Assembly: GCA_016462095.1 (NCBI GenBank)
Contig: JAEMTW010000110.1
Location: 1 to 6,478 of the forward strand
Origin: Thermoleophilia bacterium
GTDB taxonomy: Bacteria > Actinomycetota > Thermoleophilia > Gaiellales > F1-60-MAGs149
Length of the DNA stretch: 6,478 bases
Reading direction: 5' to 3'
How positions within the stretch are numbered: position 1 is the stretch's first letter; every line of letters begins with the position of its first letter. A model generated the notes under the pieces. It was not told the origin of the DNA. It saw nothing but the letters and a program-made list of their open reading frames with translations, and did not search any database. Below are positions 1 to 5,880 of the stretch, piece after piece. Both the position numbers and the translations under genes were made by a program.

Positions 1-1
1 C

Positions 2-292
2 GCCTACTTAGTCAAGCCGTTCCGCGAGGTCGATCTCTTGCCGGCGCTCAATACGGCGCGGGCGCGATTTGAGGAGCTCTCTGCGCTCCGCGAGGAGGCC
101 GCCGATCTGGTCGAGGCCTTGGCTTCGCGCAAGGCCGTCGAGCGGGCGAAGGGCATCTTGATGCGCAAGGATGGCATTGATGAGGCGGAGGCCTTCCGTC
201 GCATCCGAGCCGCCAGCCAGAAAACGGGCCGCACGATGCGGGTCGTCGCGGACGCGTTGATCGCTACCTTCGAGACGGATGCTGCCGAGTGA
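2..292 (+). CDS. ANTAR-domain response regulator, C-terminal part
   Basis: This is the last 96 residues of a gene that begins before the window. The first residues read AYLVKPF, the conserved Lys-Pro of a receiver domain (K5, P6 of the visible part), where the Lys contacts the phosphoryl group. A helical linker (about 15-35) leads to an ANTAR domain (about 36-90) with the typical ASRKAVERAKGILMRKDG stretch followed by EAFRRIRAAS and a final helix. ANTAR proteins bind paired hairpins in nascent RNA and prevent transcription termination, usually when the receiver is phosphorylated, and act in the cytoplasm. The TTG at 38 is only an internal codon and not a likely start, because the frame is open and receiver-like up to base 2. 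The stop overlaps the start of the next gene by 4 bp (GTGA), so the two are co-transcribed. Its RNA target is not visible here. Confidence 0.9.
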   Translation, partial: AYLVKPFREVDLLPALNTARARFEELSALREEAADLVEALASRKAVERAKGILMRKDGIDEAEAFRRIRAASQKTGRTMRVVADALIATFETDAAE

Positions 293-582
293 GCACGACG
301 CCAGCTGTGGTGGAGCGTCGCAAGACGGGCGGGGGTACGAGCCTTGGTCCTCCGTGGCGCGTGATCGTCCTTAACGACGATCACAACACGTTCGAGGGTG
401 TGGCGCGCTCGTTGGCAGCAGTCTTACCGGGCGTCGACTATCGCCAGGGCCTGGGTTTCGCCAATCGCATCCACAAATCAGGACAGGCGATCGTCTGGAC
501 GGGCCACGAGGAACTCGCCGAGCTCTACCACGAGCAGCTCGCGGCGCAGGGTCTGACGATGGCCCCGCTCGAACAGTCCTGA
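289..582 (+). CDS. clpS: ATP-dependent Clp protease adaptor ClpS
   Basis: The 97-residue protein has a flexible N-terminus (1-20) and a ClpS core (about 22-95). The core starts PPWRVIVLNDDHNTFEGV. N29 and D30 match the acidic pocket residues of E. coli ClpS (N34, D35), and H62 in RIHKSGQA matches its H66; these hold the free amino group of an N-degron. The hydrophobic gatekeeper position (E. coli M40) is Phe here (F35), as in HNTF-type ClpS of cyanobacteria and plants. ClpS delivers proteins with Leu, Phe, Tyr or Trp at the N-terminus to a Clp AAA+ unfoldase and blocks other substrates. The GTG start at 289 overlaps the preceding stop by 4 bp, so it probably depends on translation of the regulator gene. 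No clpA or clpC is in view. Length and motifs are normal and the gene looks intact. Confidence 0.93.
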   Translation: MSTTPAVVERRKTGGGTSLGPPWRVIVLNDDHNTFEGVARSLAAVLPGVDYRQGLGFANRIHKSGQAIVWTGHEELAELYHEQLAAQGLTMAPLEQS

Positions 583-866
583 CGTCTCACACCAGCGCGA
601 TCCGGGCCCACTCGCGACGCACCCGCTCGTGCCCACCAGCGCGATCCAGGCCTACTCGCGACGCACCCGCTCGTGCCCACCAGCGCGATCCAGGTCCACT
701 CGCGACGCACCCGCTCGTGCCCACCAGCGCGATCCGGGCCCACTCGCGATCCTAGGAGGACATGACAACCGCGCGGATGTGGTGTCCTCCCCCTAATGGG
801 AAGCCAAATCAAGTCAGCGCTGGTGATCGGGGGAGGACACCACATCCGCGCGGTTGTCATGTCCTC
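583..866. other. Convergent intergenic region without genes
   Basis: This 284-bp stretch between the clpS stop and the minus-strand operon end holds only the 44-bp repeats and most of the inverted-repeat element. I see no tRNA, no T-rich terminator and no promoter pair. Open frames crossing it begin at an ATG duplicated in both arms of the inverted repeat and run antisense through known genes or across the out-of-frame 44-bp repeats, so none is a credible gene. Transcripts from both sides would run into the hairpin region. Confidence 0.85.
591..749. repeat. 44-bp tandem repeat array, about 3.6 copies
   Basis: Copies start at 591, 635, 679 and 723, each beginning ACCAGCGCGATCC. The first three are full length (44 bp) and the fourth stops after 27 bp. 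Only unit positions 14, 17 and 19 vary, all by transitions; the other 41 positions are identical, and copy 4 equals copy 1 over its length. Each unit contains CGCGA and TCGCG as a 5-bp inverted pair around an 11-base spacer. The unit length is not a multiple of three and the array lies between two convergent genes, so it is not a protein repeat. It begins 9 bases after the clpS stop. Function is unknown: a minisatellite made by slippage, a set of protein-binding sites, or part of the clpS 3' untranslated RNA are all possible. Confidence 0.95.
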
Positions 867-871
867 CTAGG
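751..871. repeat. Perfect 43-bp inverted repeat with nested palindromes
   Basis: The left arm (751-793) is the exact reverse complement of the right arm (829-871), 43 of 43 positions, around a 35-base centre (794-828). Each arm also contains a 36-bp imperfect palindrome (755-790 and 832-867), with 15 of 18 Watson-Crick pairs, an outer GGAGGACA/TGTCCTCC stem and a central CCGCGCGG. The region can therefore fold as one long hairpin or as two smaller ones. It sits between convergent genes and the right arm covers the last 5 bases of the minus-strand gene. As a bidirectional transcription barrier or 3'-end stabiliser it is plausible, but no T-run follows the stem on either strand, so it is not a classic intrinsic terminator. 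Two inverted palindromes with a short spacer also resemble REPIN or BIME units. Confidence 0.96.
752..870. mobile_element. Candidate miniature inverted-repeat element flanked by CTAG
   Basis: The inverted repeat can be read as a 111-bp insertion (756-866) between two CTAG tetranucleotides (752-755 and 867-870), which would be a 4-bp target duplication. Several IS families, such as parts of IS5 and IS481, are known to use CTAG-like targets. No transposase is encoded and the centre is too short for one, so the element would be non-autonomous. Removing it joins GCGATC to CTAGGGGTAGAG and keeps the TAG stop of the minus-strand gene. The weakness is that CTAG is itself palindromic and lies inside the perfect arms, so the duplication cannot be told from the inverted repeat in this sequence alone. 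A REPIN-like origin or a plain structural hairpin fits as well. Confidence 0.4.
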
Positions 872-1745
872 GGTAGAGACGTTCGACGATCGCTTCTGGC
901 GTGGTCAGCCAGGCGCCGGCCGCATCGAGCCGACTGAGGAGCTCGTCGTAGAGCACGAGCTCGGCGGGGCCGTGCTCGCCGCCAAAGTGCTCGATGGGCA
1001 CGCTCAGAGCAGCGGCGCCACCGACGGCAAGGAGGGCTGCCAGACCATCAGAAACCGCATCGTCGAGCAACGGAAATTCGATCGTGTCCGTAGGACGATC
1101 GGTTGCGAGGTCGTAGCCACGGCTTGGGAACGCCGTGCCTCGGCGAAAGCCCGGCCGCCCGGCGATCTGGATGCCGACGCCGGCGCCAAGCGAGAAGCCA
1201 AGCATCCGCACGCGCGCCTGCTGCTCTGGCTCGAGCAGGTCGATGGAGCGCAATGCAGCGGTGGCGCGATAGCGCTTCTCGACCGTTGCGAGCTCGCTGT
1301 AGACAGCGATTGGGTTGGCAGGCGCAGAGCGGCGCAACCGACCCAGCACACCGCGGCGAGGGGGTGTGATGGCACAGGCCTCATGGACCAAGGCGATCGC
1401 ACAGGTTGCCCCAGCCGGCCACGGAGGGGTGACGCGCAGGCGCTCCGCAGCCACCCAATCACCGACGCGCGTTCGAATTGCATCGACCGGGTTGGCCCAG
1501 ACACCCGTCGTACTGCGCGCCGACAAATGGTGATGGGCGAAGGCAATCGGATCGGCCTCAGCCGAGCCGCGAGCGTCCCATGCAGTTGCCTCAAAAGGCA
1601 GTGTTTGCGACGGCCAGTCGAGCACCACGCTGCCCGTGTGGGCGACGCTGATCCCACTCGAAGCGAGCAGGTCGGTCAGTGTCGCAGAGGCGCGGGCGCC
1701 GATTGCGGCCGGACCACCAATCGCGAGGCGTACGACCTCGTTCAT
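867..1745 (-). CDS. Polysaccharide deacetylase-like protein, probably inactive
   Basis: The 292-residue protein has an N-terminal region (1-108), then WPAGATCAIALVHE (109-122), which aligns with the WP-G....LTHDVD strand that opens the NodB-type fold in one polysaccharide deacetylase group. Next come EKRYRATAALRSIDLL (156-171), GFRRGTAFPSRGYDL (199-213) and a helix YDELLSRLDAAGAWLTTPEA (266-285), all like the later parts of that group. The catalytic Asp and metal-binding HxxxH are missing: the first motif is HEAC instead of HDVD, and only about 30 residues separate the two halves where active members carry a much longer GHEIG-containing segment. A binding or scaffold role, or gene decay, is possible. 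The ATG at 1745 overlaps the preceding glycosyltransferase stop (ATGA) and has GGAG 7 bases upstream, which favours it over an in-frame ATG at 1772. The TAG stop lies inside the inverted repeat at 751-871. Family assignment is from remembered motifs and is moderate. Confidence 0.6.
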   Translation of the reverse strand: MNEVVRLAIGGPAAIGARASATLTDLLASSGISVAHTGSVVLDWPSQTLPFEATAWDARGSAEADPIAFAHHHLSARSTTGVWANPVDAIRTRVGDWVAAERLRVTPPWPAGATCAIALVHEACAITPPRRGVLGRLRRSAPANPIAVYSELATVEKRYRATAALRSIDLLEPEQQARVRMLGFSLGAGVGIQIAGRPGFRRGTAFPSRGYDLATDRPTDTIEFPLLDDAVSDGLAALLAVGGAAALSVPIEHFGGEHGPAELVLYDELLSRLDAAGAWLTTPEAIVERLYP

Positions 1746-2710
1746 GGCGCGACTCCGTGCGCAGCGTTCCACTCGGCAGCACTCTCGCGCAGCCCCGGCC
1801 CGGTTGCTCCCTCGCGGGCATTACGCACGTGGAGGTCGAGCTCGGTGCGGGGCAGCGTTGGCTTGAGGCGACGGAGCGGCCCCGGCAGGGTGGGCAGACG
1901 AGCGAGCCCACTCAGGGCCGCGTACTGCCCAGTCAGAGCGACGCGCGCGGTGGTGCCAGAGAAGCCGGCGTGATGCTTCGCCCAGTAGCGTCGGCGGCTG
2001 CGCCAGAACTCCACGATTCGGCGCGAAGGGTCGGCGCTGGTCGAAGCGCGCACGTGGTGGCGGACGATGGCCTGCGGAACAACATGCGTCGTAAAACCAC
2101 GCTGGTGTAGCCGCTGTTGGAGATCGGTCTCCTCCGAAAACATGTAGAAGCCCTCGTCGAATGGCCCCGTGATCTCGATCGCCGAGCGGCGCAGCAGGAG
2201 GGCACATCCGCTCGCCCAGTCGACCGCTGCCGGTGCGCCCGTCACCCGCTGCTCGACACCAGCCTGGCCAAGCGTGACGAGACTTACGAGGCACGTGGTT
2301 GGGTCGGGAAAGCGAAACGACGTTGCCTGATGACGACCATCTGGATAGCGGACGGCCGGAGCCGCGACCGCCACCTCGGGGTGGGCGTCGAGGTAGGCGA
2401 CGAGGGCATCGATGGTGCCGGGCTCGACCGTCGCGTCGTCGTTGAGGACGAGGTGATACTCGGCTGTGCTCTGCTCGAGCAGCCGGTTGTGGTTGGCGCC
2501 AAAGCCGGCGCGATAGGGCTGCTCGATGAGCTTGACGGCAGGGAACGCCTCGCGCACTGCTGCGCAGGTGCCGTCCTCGGAGGCGTTATCGAGCACCAGA
2601 AGCTCGCAGGGTTCGCTGGCACGACCGGGTCCTGTCAGGGCAGCCAGCGCCTCGAGCAGGAGGGCGCGATTGCTGTGCGCGACGATGGCGACGGCGAGCC
2701 TTGCGCTCAC
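1742..2710 (-). CDS. Family 2 glycosyltransferase (rhamnosyltransferase-like)
   Basis: The 322-residue protein has a GT-A fold domain over about residues 5-245. VAIVAHSN opens the nucleotide-binding fold, LLVLDNASEDGT (37-48) carries the sugar-nucleotide-contacting Asp, LNDDATVEPG (89-98) holds the DxD-type metal site (N90 D91 D92), DWASGCALLLRR (164-175) is the acceptor-side strand, and FDEGFYMFSEETDLQQR (184-200) gives the ED catalytic-base region. This set is typical of inverting GT2 enzymes related to the WbbL rhamnosyltransferases, which add a sugar from an NDP- or dTDP-donor to a lipid-linked or cell-wall glycan. No membrane segment is evident, so it should work at the cytoplasmic face. 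It starts with GTG at 2710, overlapping the epimerase stop by 4 bp, and ends overlapping the next ATG. Donor and acceptor cannot be read from the sequence. The epimerase just upstream in the operon may supply the donor. Confidence 0.88.
   Translation of the reverse strand: MSARLAVAIVAHSNRALLLEALAALTGPGRASEPCELLVLDNASEDGTCAAVREAFPAVKLIEQPYRAGFGANHNRLLEQSTAEYHLVLNDDATVEPGTIDALVAYLDAHPEVAVAAPAVRYPDGRHQATSFRFPDPTTCLVSLVTLGQAGVEQRVTGAPAAVDWASGCALLLRRSAIEITGPFDEGFYMFSEETDLQQRLHQRGFTTHVVPQAIVRHHVRASTSADPSRRIVEFWRSRRRYWAKHHAGFSGTTARVALTGQYAALSGLARLPTLPGPLRRLKPTLPRTELDLHVRNAREGATGPGLRESAAEWNAAHGVAP
1753..1756 (-). promoter_or_regulatory. Ribosome binding site of the deacetylase-like gene
   Basis: On the minus strand GGAG lies 7 bases before the ATG at 1745, a normal spacing. 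Together with the ATGA overlap it decides that start over the in-frame ATG at 1772, which would give 9 extra residues (MERCARSRA) unlike a family N-terminus. The other genes of this strand show no comparably clear site. Confidence 0.6.
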
Positions 2711-3819
2711 CGCTCGAGACCCCGCTGACGCAACTCGTCCATCGCCTCGTCGACACGATCGTCGGCCTCTTGGTCGGCGAGCCAGGTGGCGAGCTCGCCG
2801 AGGCCAGCCTTGACATCAACGTCGGCGCGGAAGTCGAGCAGCTGGGCTGCTCGAGTGGGATCGCCGATGCAGTGGCGGATGTCGCCAGCGCGGTAGCGAC
2901 CGACCAGCTCGGGCTCGATCGCGAGGTTGAGGCCCTGCGCCAACCCCTGAGCGACATCGAAGATGCTCGACGCCTCACCGGTGCAGACGTTGAGCGCCGC
3001 GCCGGTGGCCGTCGACTCTGTTGCGAGGTGAAAGGCGCGCGCCACGTCGCTGACGTGCACGAAATCGCGGGTCTGAAGACCGTCTTCAAAGGCGACCGGT
3101 GCATGGCCGTTGAGCAGGCGGCTGGCGAAGATCGCGGCCACGCCGGTGTAGGGATTGCTCAGAGCCTGGCGAGGGCCATAGACATTGAAGAGGCGGAGCG
3201 CGAGCGTCGGCACGTTATAGGCGGCACCGATCGAGAGGCACAGCTCCTCATGGTCGCGCTTGGAGATGGCATAGACGCTGGTCGGCAGGAGCGGTTTCGA
3301 CTCTGCTGTTCGCTCTGGCTCGAGCGCATCGCCCGCAGCGGTTTCGAGCTCCCACCGGCGTTCGGCTAGCTGGGCCTCTGGACGCAGGCTCGGAGCAAGG
3401 CCCCCCTCGCCCGTGCGCGCGTTTCGATACTGACCCTCGCCATAGATCGACATCGAAGAGGCAACGACGAGGCGTTGGATCCGTTCGCGCCGGGCCACCA
3501 GCTGCTCGAGCATGACCGCGCAACCGACGGTGTTGACATCCATGTAGCGGCGGATCTCGTACATCGACTGGCCAACCCCGACGACGGCTGCGAGGTGCAC
3601 AACGGCATCGATATCGTCCATCGCCTTGCCGAGTGCGGCTTCGTCGCGGACGTCGCCCACCACGAGTTCGACGTTCGCATCGAGATAGTCGGGAGGACCG
3701 TTGGGGTGAACCTGTGGGTCGAGGGAGTCAAACGCGCGCACGTGGTGGCCTGCTGCGAGCAGGCGGTCGGCGAGGTGCGAACCGATAAAGCCGGCACCGC
3801 CTGTGACCAAAACGCGCAT
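2707..3819 (-). CDS. NAD-dependent nucleotide-sugar epimerase (extended SDR)
   Basis: The 370-residue protein has the Rossmann GGAGFIGSH (7-15), D31 at the end of the second strand (NAD preference), GDVRD (55-59), SSMSIYGEG (121-129) and the catalytic YAISK pair (Y183, K187). The substrate region RLFNVYGPRQALSNPYTGV (209-227) and FEDGLQTRDFVHVSDVA (244-260) are typical of GalE-like enzymes and of the dTDP-L-rhamnose 4-epimerase subgroup. Such enzymes invert C4 of UDP- or dTDP-sugars in the cytoplasm. About 57 residues lie between the YG of the Ser motif and Y183, against about 20 in E. coli GalE. This insert is usual in one subgroup, where I recall a CPxCG pair; here the matching stretch (about 155-172) has no cysteine. 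The ATG at 3819 directly precedes the dinucleotide-binding strand. The stop overlaps the next gene. The exact sugar is not determined. Confidence 0.88.
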   Translation of the reverse strand: MRVLVTGGAGFIGSHLADRLLAAGHHVRAFDSLDPQVHPNGPPDYLDANVELVVGDVRDEAALGKAMDDIDAVVHLAAVVGVGQSMYEIRRYMDVNTVGCAVMLEQLVARRERIQRLVVASSMSIYGEGQYRNARTGEGGLAPSLRPEAQLAERRWELETAAGDALEPERTAESKPLLPTSVYAISKRDHEELCLSIGAAYNVPTLALRLFNVYGPRQALSNPYTGVAAIFASRLLNGHAPVAFEDGLQTRDFVHVSDVARAFHLATESTATGAALNVCTGEASSIFDVAQGLAQGLNLAIEPELVGRYRAGDIRHCIGDPTRAAQLLDFRADVDVKAGLGELATWLADQEADDRVDEAMDELRQRGLER

Positions 3820-3864
3820 ACCCGCATGGTACGGGGCAGGGCGCGTAGCGTGCGTCTGTCGTGG

Positions 3865-5355
3865 CTAGGTGAGTGGGTTTGTGCGGCTGCTCTGGAGCCC
3901 ACTCAGCGAGGACGATGGGTTGAGGCCAGAGGTGTTGGCTGCCTCGGGGCCCACGATCGTGAGTGCGTTGCCCGACAGCGTGGCCTTGCGCGTCAGGCTG
4001 ACGCTGTCGAGGATCACGACGCGGCCACCCCGTGCGACAAAGGCGCGTAGGCGCACGAGCAGGTCTGCGGTCCAGACGGGAGCATCAGTGATGATCAGGA
4101 CGCGCGCGCTGCGGGGCACACCACGGGCTTCGATCCGCTGGTCTGTGATGGCACCGACCGTCTGTACGCCGCTGCGCCTGGTTGCCGCAACCGTGCGACC
4201 GAGTTTGGCGAGCGCGGTCTCGATGCCGGGGGCAAATGGTCGATCGAGGGCGAGTGGTGCAGGCGGTACATCGGGGAACCCGGAGCGGTCGGCATCGGTC
4301 GGGTTGGCTGCTTGCCACGAGTAGAGCGGCTCCATCACCAGCACGCGGGCTCGTCCGGCGCGCGCCTCGGGAGCCCACGCCTCCCAGCCACCACCAGCGA
4401 TCTGAATGGCGTAGAAGCCGGGTGTTGCTGGCGGCAAGGTGGCTGCCCCGGGCGCGCCCTTGGCGCGTGCCACGACGTCGCCGGGAAAGTTTGTGCGGGG
4501 CCGATGTCGCACGAGGGTGACATCGGCCAGCAGCGTGACGGGTTGCAGGGTTGGGGTGAGTGCGACGGTCTCGACACCGACGACCTGGGCGGGTGCGAGC
4601 TCGTTGGGTTTGACGACCTCTGGTGCATTGACGAGGTTGCCGCCACGGTCTTCGGCATGCCAGCCAACGATGTACGAGCCCGGCTCGACAAACTCGCCGA
4701 GCGTGTCGAGCGGCAAGTTGCCAATGTCGGCAGACCAGTGCAGCTCTTTGCGCTGTGCCCATTTGAGGTCGGTTTCGCGGCGCAGCAAGCGGGCGCTACC
4801 GCTGGGCTCAATCTGGCGCACATCGAGCCGGAAGCGGACGGGTTCGTTTGCGCTGAGCGTAAAGGTGTAGGTGCCTGCAGCGCCATCGAGCCCAGGCGAG
4901 ATCCGTTGGCCTGGCTTGGCTGTCGACTCGACGGTGGGTGGCGTCGCGTCGAGGATGATTGGATCCGGGATGCGAATGATGCGTTCTTGTTGCTTGAGGG
5001 AGATCGCAAACCGATACGGACCATCGGGGGCGAGCGTGCCGTTGGCGAGCTTGCCGCCCCAGGCGGCGCGCAACTGCTTGCCTTTGCGCACGACAGGAAC
5101 GGTCGCAATTGCACGATCAGTGGCATCGAAGATCAGCACGGTTGCGGTGTCGGGCTTGCGCAAGCCGACTGTTAGCGTGGCGTGGCGCCGTCGTGGCTTA
5201 TAGGCATTCGGCGAGAAGGTGGCGCTGGTAATGGTGGGCGCGATGATCGGCGAGGGTGCGCTCTTGAGGATCTGGGCACGGACGAAAAAGGCCGCTGCGC
5301 CAGCGACGAGTGCAAGCATCAGCAGAGCAGCCAAGATCCGAACGAGTCGCTCCAC
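3865..5355 (-). CDS. Membrane-anchored Ig-like protein with GATase1-like C-terminus
   Basis: The 496-residue protein starts with a positive residue cluster and one hydrophobic segment (about 7-25), giving a signal anchor with the rest outside the membrane. Residues about 43-120 resemble a FlgD-type Ig-like domain (TATVLIFDATDRAIATVPV, then APDGPYRFAISL). A second beta-sandwich follows at about 155-245 (FTLSANEPVRFRLDV to YIVGWHAEDRGGN). From about 335 the sequence (LVMEPLYSWQAANPTDADRS, LDRPFAPG, then ARVLIITDAPVW and LRAFVARGGRVVILDSVSL) resembles the C-terminal GATase1-like domain of proteins annotated as N,N-dimethylformamidase beta-subunit-like in Thermoleophilia. No amidase activity is claimed. 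The tail (472-496) is Ser/Asn-rich and probably disordered. The GTG at 5355 is the only start that keeps the whole anchor. The gene lies 10 bp after the ACT gene and 45 bp before the epimerase. A surface or wall-related role is inferred from context. Confidence 0.65.
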   Translation of the reverse strand: MERLVRILAALLMLALVAGAAAFFVRAQILKSAPSPIIAPTITSATFSPNAYKPRRRHATLTVGLRKPDTATVLIFDATDRAIATVPVVRKGKQLRAAWGGKLANGTLAPDGPYRFAISLKQQERIIRIPDPIILDATPPTVESTAKPGQRISPGLDGAAGTYTFTLSANEPVRFRLDVRQIEPSGSARLLRRETDLKWAQRKELHWSADIGNLPLDTLGEFVEPGSYIVGWHAEDRGGNLVNAPEVVKPNELAPAQVVGVETVALTPTLQPVTLLADVTLVRHRPRTNFPGDVVARAKGAPGAATLPPATPGFYAIQIAGGGWEAWAPEARAGRARVLVMEPLYSWQAANPTDADRSGFPDVPPAPLALDRPFAPGIETALAKLGRTVAATRRSGVQTVGAITDQRIEARGVPRSARVLIITDAPVWTADLLVRLRAFVARGGRVVILDSVSLTRKATLSGNALTIVGPEAANTSGLNPSSSLSGLQSSRTNPLT

Positions 5356-5365
5356 AGTCCCAATG

Positions 5366-5845
5366 CTAGAGGGGATCGTCGCCGTGCGGCTGATCCTCCG
5401 CCGTTACCTCGAGAATTCGGCGGGAGGCATCGCGCAGGCCACGCAGCACAGCGAGCGCTTCGGGCCAAGCGCTGTCGGGCACGATCAGGTGGTCGCGCGA
5501 GGCGGTGCCGACCAGCACGATCGGGACGCCACGCTCGGCGAGGGCTCCACTGATGGTCGACGCGAAGCCCGTCAGCTCGGGCGGAAGTGGTGCCACCAGC
5601 AGAATCACGCGGAGCCGATCCTGTCGGGTATCTGCGGTGGGCAGCGTCTCGGCAAGCGTGGTGCGTAGAAGAAAGGTTGTCTCGAGGGGATCGTCGATCC
5701 GGGCGCTAAAGCCCTCGGCGAGGAGGGCCTCAGGCGAGGGAGGCGCCGAGCCGCGCCCGTAGCCGAGCAGGCTGAATTCGTGCTCGAGCAGCATTGGGTC
5801 GAGGGCAGCGAGCGCCGCGATCAGGAGTGGGGAATCGGCAGACAC
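5366..5845 (-). CDS. Small ACT-domain protein
   Basis: The protein is 159 residues long from the GTG at 5845. The C-terminal half (about 78-136) has the ACT pattern: a strand RVILLVAPLP, then ELTGFASTISGALAERGVPI with the Leu-Thr-Gly turn and helix, then TASRDHLIVPDSAWPEALAVL. This resembles the stand-alone ACT_7/DUF2241-type domains that bind small ligands such as amino acids. The N-terminal half (1-75) is probably a second, diverged copy or a partner domain: FSLLGYG and TTFLLRTTL look like ACT strands. No catalytic or DNA-binding domain is seen. The frame stays open far upstream, but that part is the shadow of the oxidoreductase gene. GTG 5845 is the first start after that gene ends, 35 bp away. 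It has no clear ribosome site; ATG at 5794 is the alternative but would remove the first strand. Ligand and role are unknown. Confidence 0.68.
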   Translation of the reverse strand: MSADSPLLIAALAALDPMLLEHEFSLLGYGRGSAPPSPEALLAEGFSARIDDPLETTFLLRTTLAETLPTADTRQDRLRVILLVAPLPPELTGFASTISGALAERGVPIVLVGTASRDHLIVPDSAWPEALAVLRGLRDASRRILEVTAEDQPHGDDPL

Positions 5846-5880
5846 GGAGCAGAGGGTACGCGACCGCGCCAGACCCGTGT

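Noticed and set aside
4..384. A 126-codon minus-strand frame at the left edge
   Set aside because: It is antisense to the ANTAR and clpS genes and its Ser/Arg/Ala-rich translation has no recognisable domain.
591..749. CRISPR array
   Set aside because: The units are contiguous 44-bp tandem copies with no unique spacers, and no cas gene is present.
756..764. AGGAGG followed by ATG in both arms, as a possible start signal on each strand
   Set aside because: Only two bases separate AGGAGG from ATG, too close for normal initiation, and both copies exist because the arms are mirror images. The frames they open are not credible genes.
751..871. Classic rho-independent terminator for both convergent transcripts
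   Set aside because: The stem is far longer than usual and no T-run follows on either strand. A looser barrier role stays possible and is noted in the feature.
1746..1772. ATG at 1772 as start of the deacetylase-like gene
   Set aside because: It adds nine residues overlapping the glycosyltransferase end, while the ATG at 1745 has a good ribosome site and an ATGA overlap.
762..1973. A 403-codon plus-strand open frame starting in the inverted repeat
   Set aside because: It runs antisense through the deacetylase-like gene and into the glycosyltransferase gene, whose products have clear family motifs. Its translation shows no domain pattern and high GC makes such frames common.
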